The notes under the pieces: generated by a model
Database searches by the model: none
The model's input: the letters and a program-made list of their open reading frames with translations, nothing else
Told to the model about the DNA's origin: nothing
Program-made: the position numbers and the translations under genes
Shown: positions 39,374-49,304 of the stretch, in pieces
How the letters are laid out: each line of letters starts with the position of its first letter
How positions within the stretch are numbered: position 1 is the stretch's first letter
NCBI GenBank assembly: GCA_002305805.1
Contig: DBQY01000007.1
Location: 63,645-127,644, forward strand
From: Atopobium sp. UBA1382
Lineage (GTDB): Bacteria; Actinomycetota; Coriobacteriia; Coriobacteriales; Atopobiaceae
Length of the DNA: 64,000 nt
Direction: 5' to 3'

Positions 39374-41041
39374 ATGCCAGAGGGAATCCGCAAGATCAAC
39401 GTCATCGGCCACCTGCACCCAGACACGGACAGCGTCTGCTCGGCCATCGCCTACGCCCATCTCAAGAACGAGGTGGAGCACACCAACATCTACGAGGCGC
39501 GCCGCGCGGGCGCCGTCAACCGTGAGACGGCGTTCGTCCTCAAGCACTTCGGCTTTGAGGAGCCGCCGCTCATCACCTCCGTGACCCCGCAGATCAAGGA
39601 CACCGAGATCCAGCGCCAGGGCGGCATTGACGGCGAGATGAGCCTCTTCTCCGCATGGAACCTCATGCGCGAGGCCAAGACCGACACCCTCTGCATCACG
39701 GATGACGACAACAACCTCGAGGGCCTCATCGCCGTCAAGGACATCGCCAACGCCAACATGGACGTCTTTGACACGAGCGTGATTGGCGAGTCGCACACCA
39801 GCTACGCCAACATCATCGACACGCTCAAGGGTGAGATGATCCTCGGTGACCCCACCGAGCGCGTCGACGGCGGCAACGTCCGCGTGGGCACCACGCCCGA
39901 GCTCATGGAGGACACCGTCCTGCCCGGCGACATCGTGCTCACCACCAACCGCTACGAGACCCAGCAGTTTGCCGTGGAGTGCGACGCCCGCTGCCTCATC
40001 ATCTGCTGCAGCGCGCACATCTCGCACCGCGTGATTGCCTCCGCCGAGCGACATGGCTGCGCGATCATCACCACGCCCTACGACACCTACGCCGCCGCGC
40101 GGCTCGTCTCGATGTCCATCCCCGTGCGCGCCAAGATGCTCTCCGAGGGCATCCTCAAGGTGAGCGTCAACACCGCGATCGACGACGCGCGCAAGATGAT
40201 GGCGCGCTCCCGCCACCGCTTCTTCCCCGTCATCGACGAGGACAGCAAGTACGTTGGCCTCGTCAGCTCCCCCAACCTGCTCTCCGCCAAGAAGAAGCAC
40301 GTCATCCTCGTTGACCACAACGAGCGCTCGCAGTCCGTCGAGGGCCTCGAGCAGGCGGAGATCATGGAGATCATCGACCACCACCGCATCGGCTCCATAG
40401 AGACCGAGGGCCCGGCCTACTTCCGCAACATGCCCGTGGGCTGCACCTGCACGATCGTCCACATGATGTACCGAGAGAGCGGCGTGAAGATCCCCAAGGA
40501 CATCGCCGGCCTCATGCTCTCGGCGATCCTCTCCGACACGCTGGCGTTCCGCTCCCCCACCTGCACGCAGATGGACCGCGACGCCGCCGCGGCGCTCGCG
40601 CAGATCGCCGAGGTTGACATCGACTCCTATGCCGACGAGATGTTCGAGGCGGGTGCCGACCTCACCGGGCGCACCGCGGAGGAGGTCTTTGGGGCGGACT
40701 TCAAGGTCTTCTCCCGCGGCAACGTCAAGTTTGGCGTGGGCCAGGGCAGCTACATGACCGAGAACAGCCGCAAGGCCGCCGAGGCGCTCGTGGGCCCCTA
40801 CCTCGCCGAGGCAGCGCGCGAGGAGGAGCTGCCGCTCGTCTTCTACCTGTTCACCGACGTCAAGAGCTCCTCGAGCGAGATCATCTGGTACGGCGATGGT
40901 GCCGAGAGCATCATCGAGCGCGCCTTCGACGCGGAGCCGCAAAACGGCATGGCGCGCCTGCCCGGCGTGGTGAGCCGCAAGAAGCAGGTCATCCCCGCAC
41001 TCATGGCCACGCTGCAGAGCATCCAGGAGGACCAGGACTAG
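39374..41041 (+). CDS. ppaC: Family II (DHH/DHHA2) inorganic pyrophosphatase with regulatory CBS-DRTGG insert
   Basis: A 555-residue Mn-dependent pyrophosphatase. N-terminal INVIGHLHPDTDSVCSAIAYAH (metal motif), later VILVDHNERSQSVEG and IMEIIDHHRIGS (DHH). The DHHA2 C-terminus includes KFGVGQGSYM and the basic GMARLPGVVSRKKQVIP. Inserted after the first ~65 residues are two CBS halves (AKTDTLCITDDDNNLEGLI; SRHRFFPVIDEDSKYVGLV) separated by a DRTGG-like domain. This is the nucleotide-regulated form known from clostridia. Start ATG 39374 follows CAAGGAGCATCC. Followed without a gap by the yfbR-like gene (TAGTG overlap). Confidence 0.92.
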   Translation: MPEGIRKINVIGHLHPDTDSVCSAIAYAHLKNEVEHTNIYEARRAGAVNRETAFVLKHFGFEEPPLITSVTPQIKDTEIQRQGGIDGEMSLFSAWNLMREAKTDTLCITDDDNNLEGLIAVKDIANANMDVFDTSVIGESHTSYANIIDTLKGEMILGDPTERVDGGNVRVGTTPELMEDTVLPGDIVLTTNRYETQQFAVECDARCLIICCSAHISHRVIASAERHGCAIITTPYDTYAAARLVSMSIPVRAKMLSEGILKVSVNTAIDDARKMMARSRHRFFPVIDEDSKYVGLVSSPNLLSAKKKHVILVDHNERSQSVEGLEQAEIMEIIDHHRIGSIETEGPAYFRNMPVGCTCTIVHMMYRESGVKIPKDIAGLMLSAILSDTLAFRSPTCTQMDRDAAAALAQIAEVDIDSYADEMFEAGADLTGRTAEEVFGADFKVFSRGNVKFGVGQGSYMTENSRKAAEALVGPYLAEAAREEELPLVFYLFTDVKSSSSEIIWYGDGAESIIERAFDAEPQNGMARLPGVVSRKKQVIPALMATLQSIQEDQD

Positions 41042-41673
41042 TGGACGAGAAGAACGTCGTGCCCGAGGAGGGGCGTGACTCGCACTTCCTCGCGATCCTC
41101 TCCCGGATGAAGTACATCGAGCGCTGGTCGCTCATGCGCAGCTCTCGACCGGAGAACCTCTCCGAGCACTCGCTCGAGGTCGCGCTCATCGCGCACATGC
41201 TCTGCGTCATTGGCAACGCTCGGTACAGCCGGTCGCTCGACGCCGAGCGCGCCGCGCTGGTCGCCCTCTATCACGACGCCTCGGAGATCATCACGGGCGA
41301 CCTGCCCACCCCGGTGAAGTACCACGACGGCACCATTCGCGACGCCTACAAGGCCGTGGAGCGAAGCGCCGAGGAGCGCCTGCTCGCCACGCTGCCCGAC
41401 GATCTGCGCCCCGCCGTCGAGGACGTGCTGTGGCCGTCGGCGGATGCCGGCGAGGACGAGCTCTACCTACGCCGGCTCGTGAAGGCCGCCGACAAGGTGT
41501 CCGCGCTCATCAAGTGCGTCGAGGAGGAGCGCTCCGGCAACGCCGAGTTTGCGAGCGCCGAGGAGAGCACCCGCGTCGCCGTGGGAGAGATGGCCGCCGA
41601 GCTGCCCGAGGTCGCCGACTTCCTGCGCGAGTTCCTCCCCTCCTACGGCGCCACCCTCGACGAGCTGCTGTAG
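41041..41673 (+). CDS. YfbR-like HD-domain 5'-deoxynucleotidase
   Basis: A 210-residue HD phosphohydrolase. The family core IERWSLMRSSRPENLSEHSLEVALIAHML and the HD pair in LVALYHDASEIITGDLPTPVKY are intact, with D in VKAADKVSALIKC closing the metal site. It dephosphorylates deoxynucleoside monophosphates. The GTG start shares a base with the pyrophosphatase stop (TAGTG), so both nucleotide-linked hydrolases are co-translated. Confidence 0.9.
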   Translation: MDEKNVVPEEGRDSHFLAILSRMKYIERWSLMRSSRPENLSEHSLEVALIAHMLCVIGNARYSRSLDAERAALVALYHDASEIITGDLPTPVKYHDGTIRDAYKAVERSAEERLLATLPDDLRPAVEDVLWPSADAGEDELYLRRLVKAADKVSALIKCVEEERSGNAEFASAEESTRVAVGEMAAELPEVADFLREFLPSYGATLDELL

Positions 41674-41694
41674 CAAGAAACGGAGTCCCGCCCC

Positions 41695-42540
41695 ATGCCC
41701 CACGCCCTTCACGCGCGGCTGCCCAAGAACTTTGTGCTCGAGGAGCGCCTCGAGCGATATGGTCGCGTCATCGAGCTTGATCCCGCAGCGTGGCGCGGCC
41801 GCTGGGCGCGCGCCTGCGCGCCCCTTGGTTCCGCACCCTTCACCGAGGTCCGGCTTGACCTGGGGTGCGGCAAGGGCGGCTTTGCCGTGGAAGCGGCGCG
41901 GCGCGAGCCGGACGTGCTCTTCGTTGCCATGGACTCCGAGCCCTTCTGCGTAGCGTACGCGGCGCAGCGCGTCTTCGAGAGCGGCCTGCCCAACGTCGTG
42001 GTGGTCCCCGGCACGGGCATGCGGGTGCGCGAGTTCTTCTCGCCGGGCGAGCTCTCGGCGATCTACCTCAACTTCCCCACGCCGTTCCCTCGCAAGCGAG
42101 ATGCGAGCAAGCGCATGGCGAGCATGGAGCGCCTCATGGACTTTCGCGAGGTGCTGACCGCGCACGGCGAGGTGCGTCTGCGCACGGACAGCCAGCCGCT
42201 CTTTGACTTCATGCTCACGCAGGTACCTATCGCCGGCTATGAGCTGCTGTGGCAGAGCCGCGATGCTCGGGCGGAGCACCCCGACGCGCCCGCCAGCGAG
42301 TACGAGCTGAGGCTCAGCGCGCAGGGCGCCCGCGTCCACGCGCTCGTCGCGACGCCGGGCCCGATGCCCGAGTGCGTGGAGCAGACGGCGGAGCTCTCGC
42401 TCGCCGCCTACCTCCCCCAGGACCTCGCGTCGCTCCAGTCGATCGGATATGCCCCGCACGGCATGGAGGCCACGGTCACGAACCTGCGAAACCGCGCCAT
42501 TCGGGAGGGCTCGCAAACCGCCTCCACAATTGCGGAGTAA
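41695..42540 (+). CDS. trmB: tRNA (guanine-N7-)-methyltransferase
   Basis: A 281-residue AdoMet-dependent methyltransferase. SAM-binding RLDLGCGKGGFAVEAARREP, then LFVAMDSEP and YLNFPTPFPRKRDASKRMAS, the catalytic Asp/Pro-rich motif (usually NFSDPWPKKRH), and the C-terminal E near HGMEATVTNLRN. The usual Asp of the DPWP motif is Thr here (PTPFP), a small deviation from the family. It makes m7G46 in tRNA variable loops. It follows yfbR by 21 bp and belongs to the same + strand cluster. Confidence 0.82.
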   Translation: MPHALHARLPKNFVLEERLERYGRVIELDPAAWRGRWARACAPLGSAPFTEVRLDLGCGKGGFAVEAARREPDVLFVAMDSEPFCVAYAAQRVFESGLPNVVVVPGTGMRVREFFSPGELSAIYLNFPTPFPRKRDASKRMASMERLMDFREVLTAHGEVRLRTDSQPLFDFMLTQVPIAGYELLWQSRDARAEHPDAPASEYELRLSAQGARVHALVATPGPMPECVEQTAELSLAAYLPQDLASLQSIGYAPHGMEATVTNLRNRAIREGSQTASTIAE

Positions 42541-42578
42541 GGTAGAAGGCCAGCCCGAGTCCCCCGAAAGAGGCCACG

Positions 42579-43844
42579 ATGCCAAAGATCAACCCAGGCA
42601 ACCGCCTGTATCTGTATCAGCTGCTCTCGCGCGAGCTCGGCGTGGGGAAGCAGACGCTTCTGCCGCGCGCCGAGGAGGTGCTAACGGCGGATGGGCTCTG
42701 CGTCGAGGACCTAGGTTGCGAGAGCATGCGCGAGCTCTGCGAGCAGCTCGGCGAGTTCGTCAAGCTCACCGTCTTCAAGAAGGGCTATGTCTACGCCACC
42801 GTTCTTACGAACGAAGAGTATGACAAGGCGCTCGAGGCGCTCGACCGTGGGGGCGCAAAGACGACGGGCAACAAGCCATGGAAGCGGCGGCGCGGCGCAA
42901 AGGCGCTAAAGCCCGTGAAGCCGCGCCACATCGAGAAGGCCGTCGAGCCGGAGCCCGAGCCTGTTGTGGAGCCGGAGCCTCTTCCCGAACCGGAGCCGGA
43001 GCCCGAGCCTGTTGTGGAGCCGGAGCCTCTTCCCGAACCGGAGCCGGAGCCCGAGCCCGTTCCGGAGCCGGAGCCTCTTCCGGAGCCGGAGCCCGAGCCT
43101 GAACCCGAGCCGGCGCCGACCCCGGAGCAGAAACCCTCGATCTCGCTCACCATCACGTACGTTCCCGAACAGACCCACGAGCAGCCGAAGAAAGACCGTG
43201 CCCAGAGCGATCTCCCGCAGGACTTCCATCGGGACGTTCGCTGCCCCGACGACCAGCTCAGCAAGCTCTATCAGATCCTCCCGCCCGACGTCGAGCCCAT
43301 CGCCACGCTCGAGGAGGACTTCCGTGTTGCCCGATCCACCGGCACTGTGGAGGGAACGCGTAGCAACGCCACCTTCCCGCTCCGCTACCTACAGCCCGAC
43401 GGCGTCACGCCCGTGAGGGTCTCGCTGCTTCGCTCGGCAAAGGCCGTCGCCGGGAAGCGCTGGTCGCTCGTTGACGTCGATGCCGGCGAGCCGGCAGAGG
43501 TCGGTCTCGAGGGCCTCGCCGAGAAGACCGGGCCGCTCGCGCTGGCGGAGCGGCTGCTCGCCACCACCATTCAGCTCGGGTCCTGGGACGAGGCGCTCAA
43601 CGGTCTCGCCGACAGTCTCGCCCCCGATTCCTGGGGACCCGACCGCTGCGTCCTGCGCGGTTACCTCGCGCTCACGTTCGCGCGCGTGCAGGCCGAAGGC
43701 CTTCTCGGTGTTTCGGAGGACGGAAGCCGAGCCTGGTTCGAAACGGGAATCCTGGCGGTCGAGGGCAGACCGCTCTATGCCAAGCTGAGCGCCTGCGAGG
43801 GCGACATCCCCTGGCGCCTAGACGGTTTCTCGACCGTGCTCTAG
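42579..43844 (+). CDS. DUF3825-domain protein with LOTUS-like N-terminus and Pro-Glu repeat linker
   Basis: A 421-residue protein. Residues 1-85 ([19 protein letters not shown] ... [18 protein letters not shown]) look like a LOTUS/OST-HTH-type winged helix. A basic patch ([19 protein letters not shown]) follows. Residues about 122-182 are a ([16 protein letters not shown])n linker, encoded by a 48-bp tandem repeat. Residues 215-421 match DUF3825 ([52 protein letters not shown]). DUF3825 with LOTUS suggests RNA binding or RNA-linked regulation (inference from domain company). It ends just before the family C element. Confidence 0.78.
   Translation: MPKINPGNRLYLYQLLSRELGVGKQTLLPRAEEVLTADGLCVEDLGCESMRELCEQLGEFVKLTVFKKGYVYATVLTNEEYDKALEALDRGGAKTTGNKPWKRRRGAKALKPVKPRHIEKAVEPEPEPVVEPEPLPEPEPEPEPVVEPEPLPEPEPEPEPVPEPEPLPEPEPEPEPEPAPTPEQKPSISLTITYVPEQTHEQPKKDRAQSDLPQDFHRDVRCPDDQLSKLYQILPPDVEPIATLEEDFRVARSTGTVEGTRSNATFPLRYLQPDGVTPVRVSLLRSAKAVAGKRWSLVDVDAGEPAEVGLEGLAEKTGPLALAERLLATTIQLGSWDEALNGLADSLAPDSWGPDRCVLRGYLALTFARVQAEGLLGVSEDGSRAWFETGILAVEGRPLYAKLSACEGDIPWRLDGFSTVL
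42949..43110 (+). repeat. 48-bp tandem repeat coding for a Pro-Glu linker
   Basis: About three copies of a 48-bp unit (GAGCCGGAGCCCGAGCCTGT as its start) encode 16-residue [16 protein letters not shown] units. The copies are nearly identical at the DNA level, so unit number is likely to vary between strains by slippage. The product is a rigid, acidic spacer between the N-terminal and DUF3825 domains. Confidence 0.8.
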
Positions 43845-43870
43845 GGCCCGTCTCGGACGCCCTTTCTGAT

Positions 43871-44094
43871 CAAAACGCCCACTCGTGCGACATTGGGCGA
43901 CACCGACAATCAAAACGGCCGCTCGTGCAGCATAGAATCGGCCCCGGCGGGAGCGCGGAGTCGGGCCTTTCCGAGTTTGCCCAGATAATAAGTTTGAATC
44001 TTCATATCAGTTTCGCATGTGGGAGTAAAATGTGCTGCACGAGCGGGCGTTTTGGTTTCTAGGCCGGCCAAATGTTGCACGAGAGGGCGTTTTG
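43871..44094. repeat. Family C four-iteron mirrored element
   Basis: Direct copies CAAAACGCCCACTCGTGC (43871) and CAAAACGGCCGCTCGTGC (43911) are 40 bp apart. The inverted copies end in CGTTTTG at 44048-44054 and 44088-44094, again 40 bp apart. The centre of symmetry (~43982) holds GTTTGCCCAGATAA (43975-43988), whose complement TTATCTGGGCAAAC matches the family B core. The unit shares CAAAACG..C.CTCGTG with family B. It occupies most of the 356-bp gap between the DUF3825 gene and icd; the icd promoter must lie right of it, where GTTACATTCATCCCCGTAAC (44160 region) is a small dyad. Confidence 0.85.
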
Positions 44095-44200
44095 CAAGCT
44101 GCCCCATGTGACAGATGCATCTCAACTCTCCCCCACGCCGTCAGATTCTCCCGCAGCCGTGTTACATTCATCCCCGTAACAGGCGACCCCGGGAGGACCC

Positions 44201-45415
44201 ATGGCCAAGATCGAGATGAAGACCCCGCTCGTCGAGATGGACGGCGACGAGATGACCCGCATCATCTGGCAGATCATAAAGGACGAGCTCATCTGCCCGT
44301 ACGTTGACCTCAAGACCGAGTACTACGACCTCGGCCTCGAGTATCGCGACAAGACCGACGACCAGGTCACCGTTGACTCCGCCGAGGCCACCAAGCGCCT
44401 GGGCGTGGCCGTCAAGTGCGCGACCATCACCCCCAATGCCGCGCGCGTGGAGGAGTACGGCCTGAAGCAGATGTGGAAGAGCCCCAACGGCACCATCCGC
44501 GCACTGCTCGACGGCACGGTCTTCCGTGCCCCCATCGTGGTGAAGGGCATCGACCCTGTGGTGAGCTGCTGGAAGAAGCCCATCACCATCGCGCGTCACG
44601 CCTACGGCGACGTCTACAAGAACTCCGAGATGCGCATCGACGCCCCGGGCAAGGTGGAGCTGGTCTACACCGCCGAGGACGGCACCGAGCGCCGCGAGCT
44701 CGTCCACGTCTTCGACGGCCCGGGCGTGGTCCAGGGCCAGCACAACCTCGACGCCTCCATCGAGAGCTTCGCGCGCAGCTGCTTTGAGTATGCACTGTCC
44801 ACGGGCCAGGACCTCTGGTTTGCCACCAAGGACACGATCTCCAAGACCTACGACCACCGCTTCAAGGACGTCTTTGCGGACATCTACGAGGCCGAGTATC
44901 GCGCCAAGTTCGAGGCCGCAGGCATCGAGTACTTCTACACGCTGATTGACGACGCCGTGGCCCGCGTGGTCAAGTCCGAGGGCGGCTTCATCTGGGCGTG
45001 CAAGAACTACGACGGCGACGTCATGAGCGACATGCTGTCCTCGGCCTTTGGCAGCCTGGCGATGATGACCTCCGTGCTCGTGAGCCCGCACGGCTACTTC
45101 GAATACGAGGCGGCCCACGGCACCGTCCAGCGCCACTACTACAAGCACCTCAAGGGCGAGCCCACGTCCACCAACTCGGTGGCCACGATCTTCGCCTGGA
45201 CGGGCGCCCTGCGCAAGCGCGGCGAGCTGGACGAGCTGCCCGAACTCGTGGACTTTGCCAATCGCCTGGAGGCGGCCACGGTCCACACGATTGAGTCCGG
45301 TCGCATGACCGGCGACCTCGCGCGCATCACGTCACTCGAGAACCCGGAGACGCTGGGCACGCGCGAGTTCATCCTCGCCATCCGCGAGACCCTCGACGCC
45401 GAGGCCGCCGCGTAA
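44201..45415 (+). CDS. icd: NADP-dependent isocitrate dehydrogenase, eukaryote-like dimeric type
   Basis: A 404-residue enzyme of the type II IDH group shared with eukaryotes: [41 protein letters not shown] (isocitrate-binding Ser/Asn/Arg), [36 protein letters not shown] and [11 protein letters not shown] (NADP region, HGTVxRHxR-like). It oxidises isocitrate to 2-oxoglutarate with NADPH formation, mainly for glutamate synthesis in an anaerobe with an incomplete TCA cycle. GGGAGGACCC precedes the ATG. It ends at a bidirectional terminator. Confidence 0.93.
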   Translation: MAKIEMKTPLVEMDGDEMTRIIWQIIKDELICPYVDLKTEYYDLGLEYRDKTDDQVTVDSAEATKRLGVAVKCATITPNAARVEEYGLKQMWKSPNGTIRALLDGTVFRAPIVVKGIDPVVSCWKKPITIARHAYGDVYKNSEMRIDAPGKVELVYTAEDGTERRELVHVFDGPGVVQGQHNLDASIESFARSCFEYALSTGQDLWFATKDTISKTYDHRFKDVFADIYEAEYRAKFEAAGIEYFYTLIDDAVARVVKSEGGFIWACKNYDGDVMSDMLSSAFGSLAMMTSVLVSPHGYFEYEAAHGTVQRHYYKHLKGEPTSTNSVATIFAWTGALRKRGELDELPELVDFANRLEAATVHTIESGRMTGDLARITSLENPETLGTREFILAIRETLDAEAAA

Positions 45416-45416
45416 C

Positions 45417-45451
45417 GAATGATTCAAAAGGGGTCTGTCCCCTTTCGAATC
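45417..45451. terminator. Bidirectional terminator between icd and the YdcF-like gene
   Basis: AATGATTCAAAAGGGG / CCCCTTTCGAATCATT long imperfect stem with a TCTGT loop between two convergent genes. It ends at the stop codon of the minus-strand gene. A-rich and T-rich flanks allow termination in both directions. Confidence 0.75.
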
Positions 45452-45452
45452 A

Positions 45453-46160
45453 TTAGAGGTTGCCGGTCAGAGCCTCCTTCACGATGGCCGCGCACTCGCG
45501 CAGCGTCGCCTGAGGAAGGTAGAGCGGGTTAGTTCGGGCTGCCAGGCCATACGCGTCGGGCAGCCCGTTTCTGTGCGCGATGCGCAGGGCGCGGTAGAGA
45601 TGGAAGTCGTTGGTCACGATTGCGACGGTCGCGCCCGCATCGAGCAGCTCGGAGGAATTGCGGATGTTCTCGACCGTGGTCGTGGACGCCTCCTCCTTGG
45701 TGACGCGACTCTCATCGAGGCCGCTCTGCGTCAGGTACGTTGCCATAGCGTCCGCCTCGGTGCACGACTCGCCAAAGCCCTGCCCTCCCGAGACGATACA
45801 GACAGTCTCGGGATTCTCCTCGAGATAGGCCAGGGCCGCGTCGAGCCGATAGCGCAGAGTCTCCGTGGGGGTACCGTCAGGGCGCAGCCCCGCACCGAGC
45901 ACCACGAGGCAGTCGAGCCCGGCCGGAGGGGTCGCCGCCGCCGTGGTCGCTATGAGCGCGGAAAGACCGCCCACGGCGAGCAGAACCACGAGACAGACGG
46001 CGCATACCGCAAGCCGAACACGCTCGACAAGCCCCGCCGCCGCCAGCGCCGCACCCAGTGCTAGCCAGACGAGGAAGAATCCTCCCGCAGGATAGAGCAC
46101 CGCCATGAGCAGGCCATAGGCGACGGAGAGTGCGCCGAGCCCAACGAGGACGTAGGTCAT
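45453..46160 (-). CDS. YdcF/DUF218-family membrane protein
   Basis: A 235-residue protein with three N-terminal hydrophobic helices (VGLGALSVAYGLLMAVL, FFLVWLALGAALAAAGL, LAVCAVCLVVLLAVGGLSAL). A DUF218 domain follows: LDCLVVLGAGLRPDGTPTETLRYRLDAALAYLEEN, VSGGQGFGESCTEADAMATYL, ASTTTVENIRNSSELL and VTNDFHLYRALRIA. I chose ATG 46158-46160 because GGGGG lies 7 bp before it; a TTG two codons upstream is possible. DUF218 proteins (SanA/ElyC/YdcF) act in envelope maintenance; the exact role is unknown. Confidence 0.85.
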   Translation of the reverse strand: MTYVLVGLGALSVAYGLLMAVLYPAGGFFLVWLALGAALAAAGLVERVRLAVCAVCLVVLLAVGGLSALIATTAAATPPAGLDCLVVLGAGLRPDGTPTETLRYRLDAALAYLEENPETVCIVSGGQGFGESCTEADAMATYLTQSGLDESRVTKEEASTTTVENIRNSSELLDAGATVAIVTNDFHLYRALRIAHRNGLPDAYGLAARTNPLYLPQATLRECAAIVKEALTGNL

Positions 46161-46173
46161 CGTCAACCCCCAG

Positions 46174-46204
46174 AAAAAAGCCGGAGAAGAAACCTTCTCC
46201 GGCT
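46174..46204 (-). terminator. Terminator of the PurF-like gene
   Basis: On the minus strand AGCCGGAGAAG/CTTCTCCGGCT with a 4-nt loop is followed by TTTTTT. Strong intrinsic terminator about 90 bp past the purF-like stop. Confidence 0.8.
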
Positions 46205-46295
46205 ACCGTACCAAACGATTGCGCGCTGCGCCCGCAGGAGCCTGCGGCCTAGGGAACCTCAACGATAACCAGCTTCAGCAGCGCTACCGCCGAGA

Positions 46296-47717
46296 CTAGT
46301 CGCGGCCGGTCCAGCAGTAGGTGCAGATCTTCTTGCGGTCGATGCCGATGGCCTCGAGCATGCCGTCCAGGCTCTGGTACTCCAGCGAGTCGAAGCCCAT
46401 CTCCTCGCAGATGGAGCGCAGCAGGCAGCGGCCGCGCTCGCTGCGCCCGTCGGCGTACTCGTCGAGGTGCTTCTCGCCCTCGTCGCCCTCGAGCTCGCGG
46501 ACCTTGCGACGTGCGATGAGCTCGTACTCGGAGCGGCTGCGGGAGAACGAGAGGAACTTGCAGCCGTACATGATCGGCGGGCAGGCCGAGCGCATGTGGA
46601 CCTCGGAGACACCGGTGTCGCGCAGGAAGTCGATCGTCTCGCGCATCTGGGTACCTCGGACGATGGAGTCGTCGACGAGCAGCAGGCGCTTGTCGCGGAT
46701 GAGCTCGGGCACCGGGATCTGCTTCATCTTGGCAACGCGGTTGCGGACCTCCTGGTTGGCGGGCATGAACGAGCGCGGCCAGGTGGGCGTGTACTTCACA
46801 AACGGACGCGCCAGCGGCACGCCGGACTCGTTGGCGTAGCCAATGCCGTGGGGCAGGCCGGAGTCGGGCATGCCGGCCACATAGTCGACCTCGGGGAGCA
46901 GACCCGCCGCGCGCTCGTCTCGCGCCATGATGGCGCCGTTGCGATAGCGCATGCACTCGACGTTGACGCCCTCGTAGTTGGAGTTGGGGTAGCCGTAGTA
47001 GACCCAAAGGAACGCGCAGATGCGCATCTCGTCACGCGCCGGGGAAAGGGTCTCGTAGCCGTCCGCGGTGATCTTCACGATCTCCGCGGAGCCGAGCTCG
47101 TACTCGTCGGCGTAGCCGAGCTTGCCGTAGGCGAAGGACTCGAAGGATACGCAGTAGCCGTCGTCGTCCTTGCCAATGAGGACCGGCAGGCGGCCCATGG
47201 CGTCACGCGCGGCGATGAGCTCGCCGGACTCGGTCATGATGAGCAGCGTAAGCGAGCCCTCGATGGAGTCCTGCGCGTAGCGGATGCCCTCGACGATGCT
47301 CGCCTGGGTGTTGATGAGCGCGGCCACGAGCTCGTTGACGTTCACCTCGCCCGAGCTCTGCGCCATGAACTGGTGGCCATCCTCCTCGAAGCGGGCCACG
47401 AGCTCGTCGGTGTTGGCGATGGCGCCCACGGTGGAGATGGCATAGACGCCCAGGTGCGAGCGAACGAGAAGCGGCTGCGGGTCGTTGTCGGAGATGCAGC
47501 CCACGCCGCACGTACCCGAGAGCGCGGGCAGGTCGTGCTCGAACTTGGTGCGGAACGGCGTGTTCTCGATGGAGTGGATCTGGCGGTTGAAGCCACCGCC
47601 CTCGCGGCAGGTGACCATACCCGCGCGGCGAGTTCCGAGGTGAGAGTGGTAGTCGACGCCAAAGAACACGTCAAGAGCAACGTCACGGTGAGAGACAGCG
47701 CCGAAGAACGCCCCCAT
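46296..47717 (-). CDS. PurF-like amidophosphoribosyltransferase lacking the N-terminal catalytic cysteine
   Basis: A 473-residue glutamine PRPP amidotransferase homologue. The phosphoribosyltransferase half is intact: PRPP loop RLLLVDDSIVRGTQMRETI, GMPDSGLPHGIGYANESG and the family Cys-rich end KKICTYCWTGRD. The Ntn glutaminase half should begin Met-Cys-Gly, but begins MGAFFGAVSHRDVALDVFFGVDYHSHLGTRRAGM, so the nucleophile cysteine is absent. The Arg/Gly residues of the glutamine site (GTRRAGM, SGTCGVG) are partly kept. I recall a similar MGGFFG-type group in Bacteroides. It may use free ammonia, or act elsewhere in nucleotide metabolism. Start ATG follows GGAGGTACC. Confidence 0.82.
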   Translation of the reverse strand: MGAFFGAVSHRDVALDVFFGVDYHSHLGTRRAGMVTCREGGGFNRQIHSIENTPFRTKFEHDLPALSGTCGVGCISDNDPQPLLVRSHLGVYAISTVGAIANTDELVARFEEDGHQFMAQSSGEVNVNELVAALINTQASIVEGIRYAQDSIEGSLTLLIMTESGELIAARDAMGRLPVLIGKDDDGYCVSFESFAYGKLGYADEYELGSAEIVKITADGYETLSPARDEMRICAFLWVYYGYPNSNYEGVNVECMRYRNGAIMARDERAAGLLPEVDYVAGMPDSGLPHGIGYANESGVPLARPFVKYTPTWPRSFMPANQEVRNRVAKMKQIPVPELIRDKRLLLVDDSIVRGTQMRETIDFLRDTGVSEVHMRSACPPIMYGCKFLSFSRSRSEYELIARRKVRELEGDEGEKHLDEYADGRSERGRCLLRSICEEMGFDSLEYQSLDGMLEAIGIDRKKICTYCWTGRD

Positions 47718-47860
47718 GGTACCTCCGATGGTCTGCGGCCACGCCGCACCTTTCTGACCTCACGAGTATACTCGCGCACCGCGCGCGCCGAACAACCTGC
47801 GCAAAATCGAAACATCACGACTCCGACACGAAACCCGTGCAGCTGATTGCGCAAAGTTAG

Positions 47861-49204
<1,344 letters not shown>

Positions 49205-49304
49205 CCCTAGCCCCGCCTCGGCGGCCTCTGACCTCCGGCATCGCTTCTCGTCTGGGCCACATGCGATATGCTGTCTACGTCGCAGAAACAGAAGGGAGCG
49301 CCCC

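Noticed and set aside
44032-44307. Short frame starting inside the family C element
   Set aside because: It covers the inverted iterons and then the icd start in a wrong frame.
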